Of a stretch of 7,524 nucleotides of DNA, positions 5,829 through 7,524 are shown one piece after another (the first letter of the stretch is position 1; each line of letters starts with the position of its first letter). The notes beneath the pieces were generated by a model. It had not been told where the DNA came from. It did no database searches and saw only the letters and a list, made by a program, of their open reading frames with translations. Location of the stretch: contig QFQD01000106.1 of NCBI GenBank assembly GCA_003241485.1, positions 1 to 7,524 on the forward strand, written 5' to 3'. Both the position numbers and the translations under genes were made by a program. The DNA is from Ancylobacter novellus (GTDB lineage Bacteria > Pseudomonadota > Alphaproteobacteria > Rhizobiales > Xanthobacteraceae).

Positions 5829-7202
5829 ATGACGCTTCTCCAGAAACTCAAGCAGCGCTTCCGGCGCGACAGCGTCACGCTCGATCTTCACGACATTCAG
5901 GCATTGATCCTGAGGAGCCGGCCGGAACCCTATGTCGGTGTCCACGCCATGCTCCATTTCAACGAGGCGGAGGGCGCGCGCGCCCTGCTCGGACGGCTGG
6001 CGCCGCATATCGCCTCCGCCGACAACTGGAGCGAGGATCTCGATTTCTGGATCGGGGCCGCGCTCAGCTTCGAGGGGCTGAAGGCGCTCGGCGTTCCCGA
6101 AGCCCAGCTCAAGACCTTCCCGCTGCCTTTTCAACAAGGCATGGCCGCGCGCTCGGAGCAGCTTCGCGACTTCGGGCCCAACGCGCCGGAGAACTGGGAC
6201 GAGGTTTTCAAGGCCGGCAACTGCCATCTCGCGCTGACCATCTACGCGGTCGACGATACGGCGCTGGACAAGGCTCTGGCGACGGCGCGCGCCGAACTGG
6301 ACAAGAGCAGCGGTGTGACTTTGCTCGGCGAGCATCGCTTTGGTGCGCCAGATGGCGCGAAAAACCCGTTCGGCTTTCGGGATTCGATCTCTCAGCCCGC
6401 CGTCGATGGCAGCGGCGTCGACCCGCTGCCCGGCGAGGAACGTGCGATCAAGGCCGGCGAGTTCATCCTGGGATACGAGAGCGAAAACGGCCAAGCGCTT
6501 GGCATGCCCGAGCCGGCCGCGCTCGGGAAGAACGGCACTTTCGTCGTCCTGCGCAAATACAACAGCCGGGTTGGCTGCTTCAACGCCTTCCTCAAGGCAC
6601 ATGGCGAGACGCCCGATGAGCGCGAGCATCTCGCCGCCAAGATGTTCGGCCGCTGGCGCTCCGGCGCGCCCTTGACGCTGGCGCCTGACCGCGACGATCC
6701 GGACCTCGGCGCCGACCCGCAGCGCAACAATAATTTCAGTTTCAAGGGTGATTCCAAGGGACGGGTCGTCCCGCTCGGCTGCCATATGCGGCGGCTCAAT
6801 CCGCGCGATTCCGAGCTCACCCTGCTCACAGACGTCAATATCCACCGGATCATCCGACGCTCCTCGACCTTCGGACCGCCCTATTCCGAAGACGTCGCCC
6901 CCCAGGACGACGCTCAAGGCGATCGCGGCTTGTTCTTCATCTTCATCAGCGCGCGCGCCTACGACACGATCGAGTTCATGCAGCAGGAGTGGATCAACCG
7001 CGGCAATTTCGTCGACCTCGGCGAAGAGCGCGATCCAATCGTTGGCCTGCACGACGAGGATGGGCGGTTCACGATTCCGCAGGCGCCAGCACGCAAACGG
7101 ATCGACGGCGTGCAGACCTTCAACGTCATGAAGGGCGGCGAGTACCTGTTCATGCCGAGCCTATCAGCACTCGAATGGCTGGCGGCCGGGAACTGGAGTT
7201 AG
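5829..7202 (+). CDS. DyP-type (dye-decolourising) haem peroxidase
   Basis: This 457-residue protein is a long-form DyP peroxidase, which uses hydrogen peroxide or an organic hydroperoxide to oxidise bulky substrates. Visible in order are the N-terminal ferredoxin-like half (DIQALILRSRPEPYVGVHAM onward) and the distal motif FGFRDSISQP (Asp185 as acid-base residue). Then come GCHMRRLNPRDSE with the proximal haem ligand His319, HRIIRRSSTFGPPY with the distal Arg (343 or 344), and GLFFIFISARAYDTIEFMQQ, then EWIN, of the C-terminal half. The family hallmark GxxDG is GFRDS here (Ser186 for Gly). There is no Tat signal and no C-terminal encapsulin-loading peptide, so the enzyme should be free in the cytoplasm. 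ATG 5829 follows the previous stop by 2 bases with AAGGTGGG upstream, indicating coupled translation. Confidence 0.92.
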   Translation: MTLLQKLKQRFRRDSVTLDLHDIQALILRSRPEPYVGVHAMLHFNEAEGARALLGRLAPHIASADNWSEDLDFWIGAALSFEGLKALGVPEAQLKTFPLPFQQGMAARSEQLRDFGPNAPENWDEVFKAGNCHLALTIYAVDDTALDKALATARAELDKSSGVTLLGEHRFGAPDGAKNPFGFRDSISQPAVDGSGVDPLPGEERAIKAGEFILGYESENGQALGMPEPAALGKNGTFVVLRKYNSRVGCFNAFLKAHGETPDEREHLAAKMFGRWRSGAPLTLAPDRDDPDLGADPQRNNNFSFKGDSKGRVVPLGCHMRRLNPRDSELTLLTDVNIHRIIRRSSTFGPPYSEDVAPQDDAQGDRGLFFIFISARAYDTIEFMQQEWINRGNFVDLGEERDPIVGLHDEDGRFTIPQAPARKRIDGVQTFNVMKGGEYLFMPSLSALEWLAAGNWS

Positions 7203-7418
7203 GAATCCGCTCGTCGATGTCAGTCTTTGCGAAGATAAGCGTGCAGTTCGTCAGGATAGCTGCGCTCGGCCTCGCCATGATCTTCGCGAGTCGCGTCTGA
7301 CCCGATCGGACATTCCTAGGTGTGCCAAAACTGCCTCGAACGCACGACCCGCGAGGATGCTTCGGTCATCTAGATCGCTTCAGCGCGGGTGTTTCGGACC
7401 CCGGGTGGTTTTTGCTCT
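7203..7418. other. Intergenic region after the DyP gene
   Basis: No convincing terminator hairpin with a T-run was found. GCGAAGAT (about 7227-7234) and ATCTTCGC (about 7279-7286) are 8-base inverted repeats about 45 bases apart, too far for a classic terminator. A 27-codon frame from ATG 7217 to TGA 7300 encodes a hydrophobic peptide (ISVQFVRIAALGLAMIFASR in its core) that resembles a cut-off signal or membrane segment. It has no clear ribosome-binding site. Confidence 0.35.
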
Positions 7419-7524
7419 TCATAATAGCTTGTCCTTCAGGAGCGTCTCAAGCCAATCGGTAAATACCTGCAGCCGGCGTGAAAGGTGCTGGCGGTGGGGA
7501 TAGAGTAACGTCATAGGCATCAGC
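7419..7524 (-). CDS. LysR-family transcriptional regulator, C-terminal end (runs off the window)
   Basis: The last 34 codons of a minus-strand gene are present, with the stop at 7419-7421. The residues LLYPHRQHLSRRLQVFTDWL, then ETLLK are the characteristic end of the LysR substrate-binding domain (family pattern YPxxRHLSPRVRAFxDWL). The DNA-binding N-terminus lies beyond position 7524. It is convergent with the peroxidase operon, so its relation to that operon cannot be judged from this window. Whether the full gene is intact is unknown. Confidence 0.75.
   Translation of the reverse strand, partial: LMPMTLLYPHRQHLSRRLQVFTDWLETLLKDKLL

Noticed and set aside
5712..7052. 446-codon minus-strand frame
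   Set aside because: It is antisense to the DyP gene and has no recognisable domains; it comes from GC-rich codon structure on the other strand.
5829..7202. DyP as encapsulin cargo
   Set aside because: The protein ends shortly after the DyP domain (AAGNWS) with no encapsulin-loading extension, and no encapsulin gene is present.
1..7335. GTGCCAAAA near both window ends (about 2-10 and 7321-7329) as a direct repeat or attachment site
   Set aside because: Only about nine bases match and there is no integrase or tRNA gene, so this is chance-level similarity.
1..7524. CRISPR array, tRNA or rRNA genes
   Set aside because: No regularly spaced repeats with spacers, no tRNA cloverleaf-like segment and no rRNA-like sequence were seen on either strand.

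Overview
The window is high-GC DNA with the gene style of an alphaproteobacterium. The order Rhizobiales is the best guess. This rests on a DUF736 remnant (a family common on alphaproteobacterial plasmids and integrative elements), a RelB/ParE-type toxin-antitoxin pair, and a y4iL-like 'mini-catalase' first known from rhizobia. The species cannot be named from the sequence.

The left third (1-2418) is a graveyard of mobile and accessory DNA. It holds, in order: the first codons of a DUF736 gene (minus); about 600 bases with only one unrecognised small reading frame; an intact ParE-type toxin / RelB-type antitoxin operon (minus, 697-1295); a fragment resembling the C-terminus of an RND efflux adaptor (minus); an AraC-family regulator tail broken by a stop codon and a 2-base deletion (plus); the last ~66 codons of a malonate decarboxylase epsilon subunit gene, mdcH (minus); and the right end of an IS21-family insertion sequence (end of istB plus repeated terminal sites, ending at 2418). 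Only the toxin-antitoxin pair looks functional.

The middle (2413-3931, minus) is a short lipid/acyl-CoA operon: a TetR-family regulator, a hotdog-fold acyl-CoA thioesterase, and a 3-hydroxyacyl-CoA dehydrogenase cut after about 133 codons by the IS21 end. The dehydrogenase keeps most of its NAD-binding domain but loses the catalytic histidine and the C-terminal domain. A perfect 17-base inverted repeat (3998-4014) lies between tetR and the divergent operon and is the likely TetR operator.

The right part (4086-7202, plus) is a tight three-gene operon for peroxide chemistry: a catalase-related haem protein of about 362 residues, a 203-residue protein of unknown function, and a 457-residue DyP-type peroxidase. 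Both haem proteins keep their haem-ligand motifs. The DyP carries GFRDS where the family hallmark is GxxDG. The small protein has a segment reminiscent of domains fused to large DyP-like proteins. The set could process fatty-acid or other organic hydroperoxides, possibly under the same TetR regulator as the acyl-CoA genes; this is inference. The window ends in the 3' end of a LysR-family regulator gene (minus).
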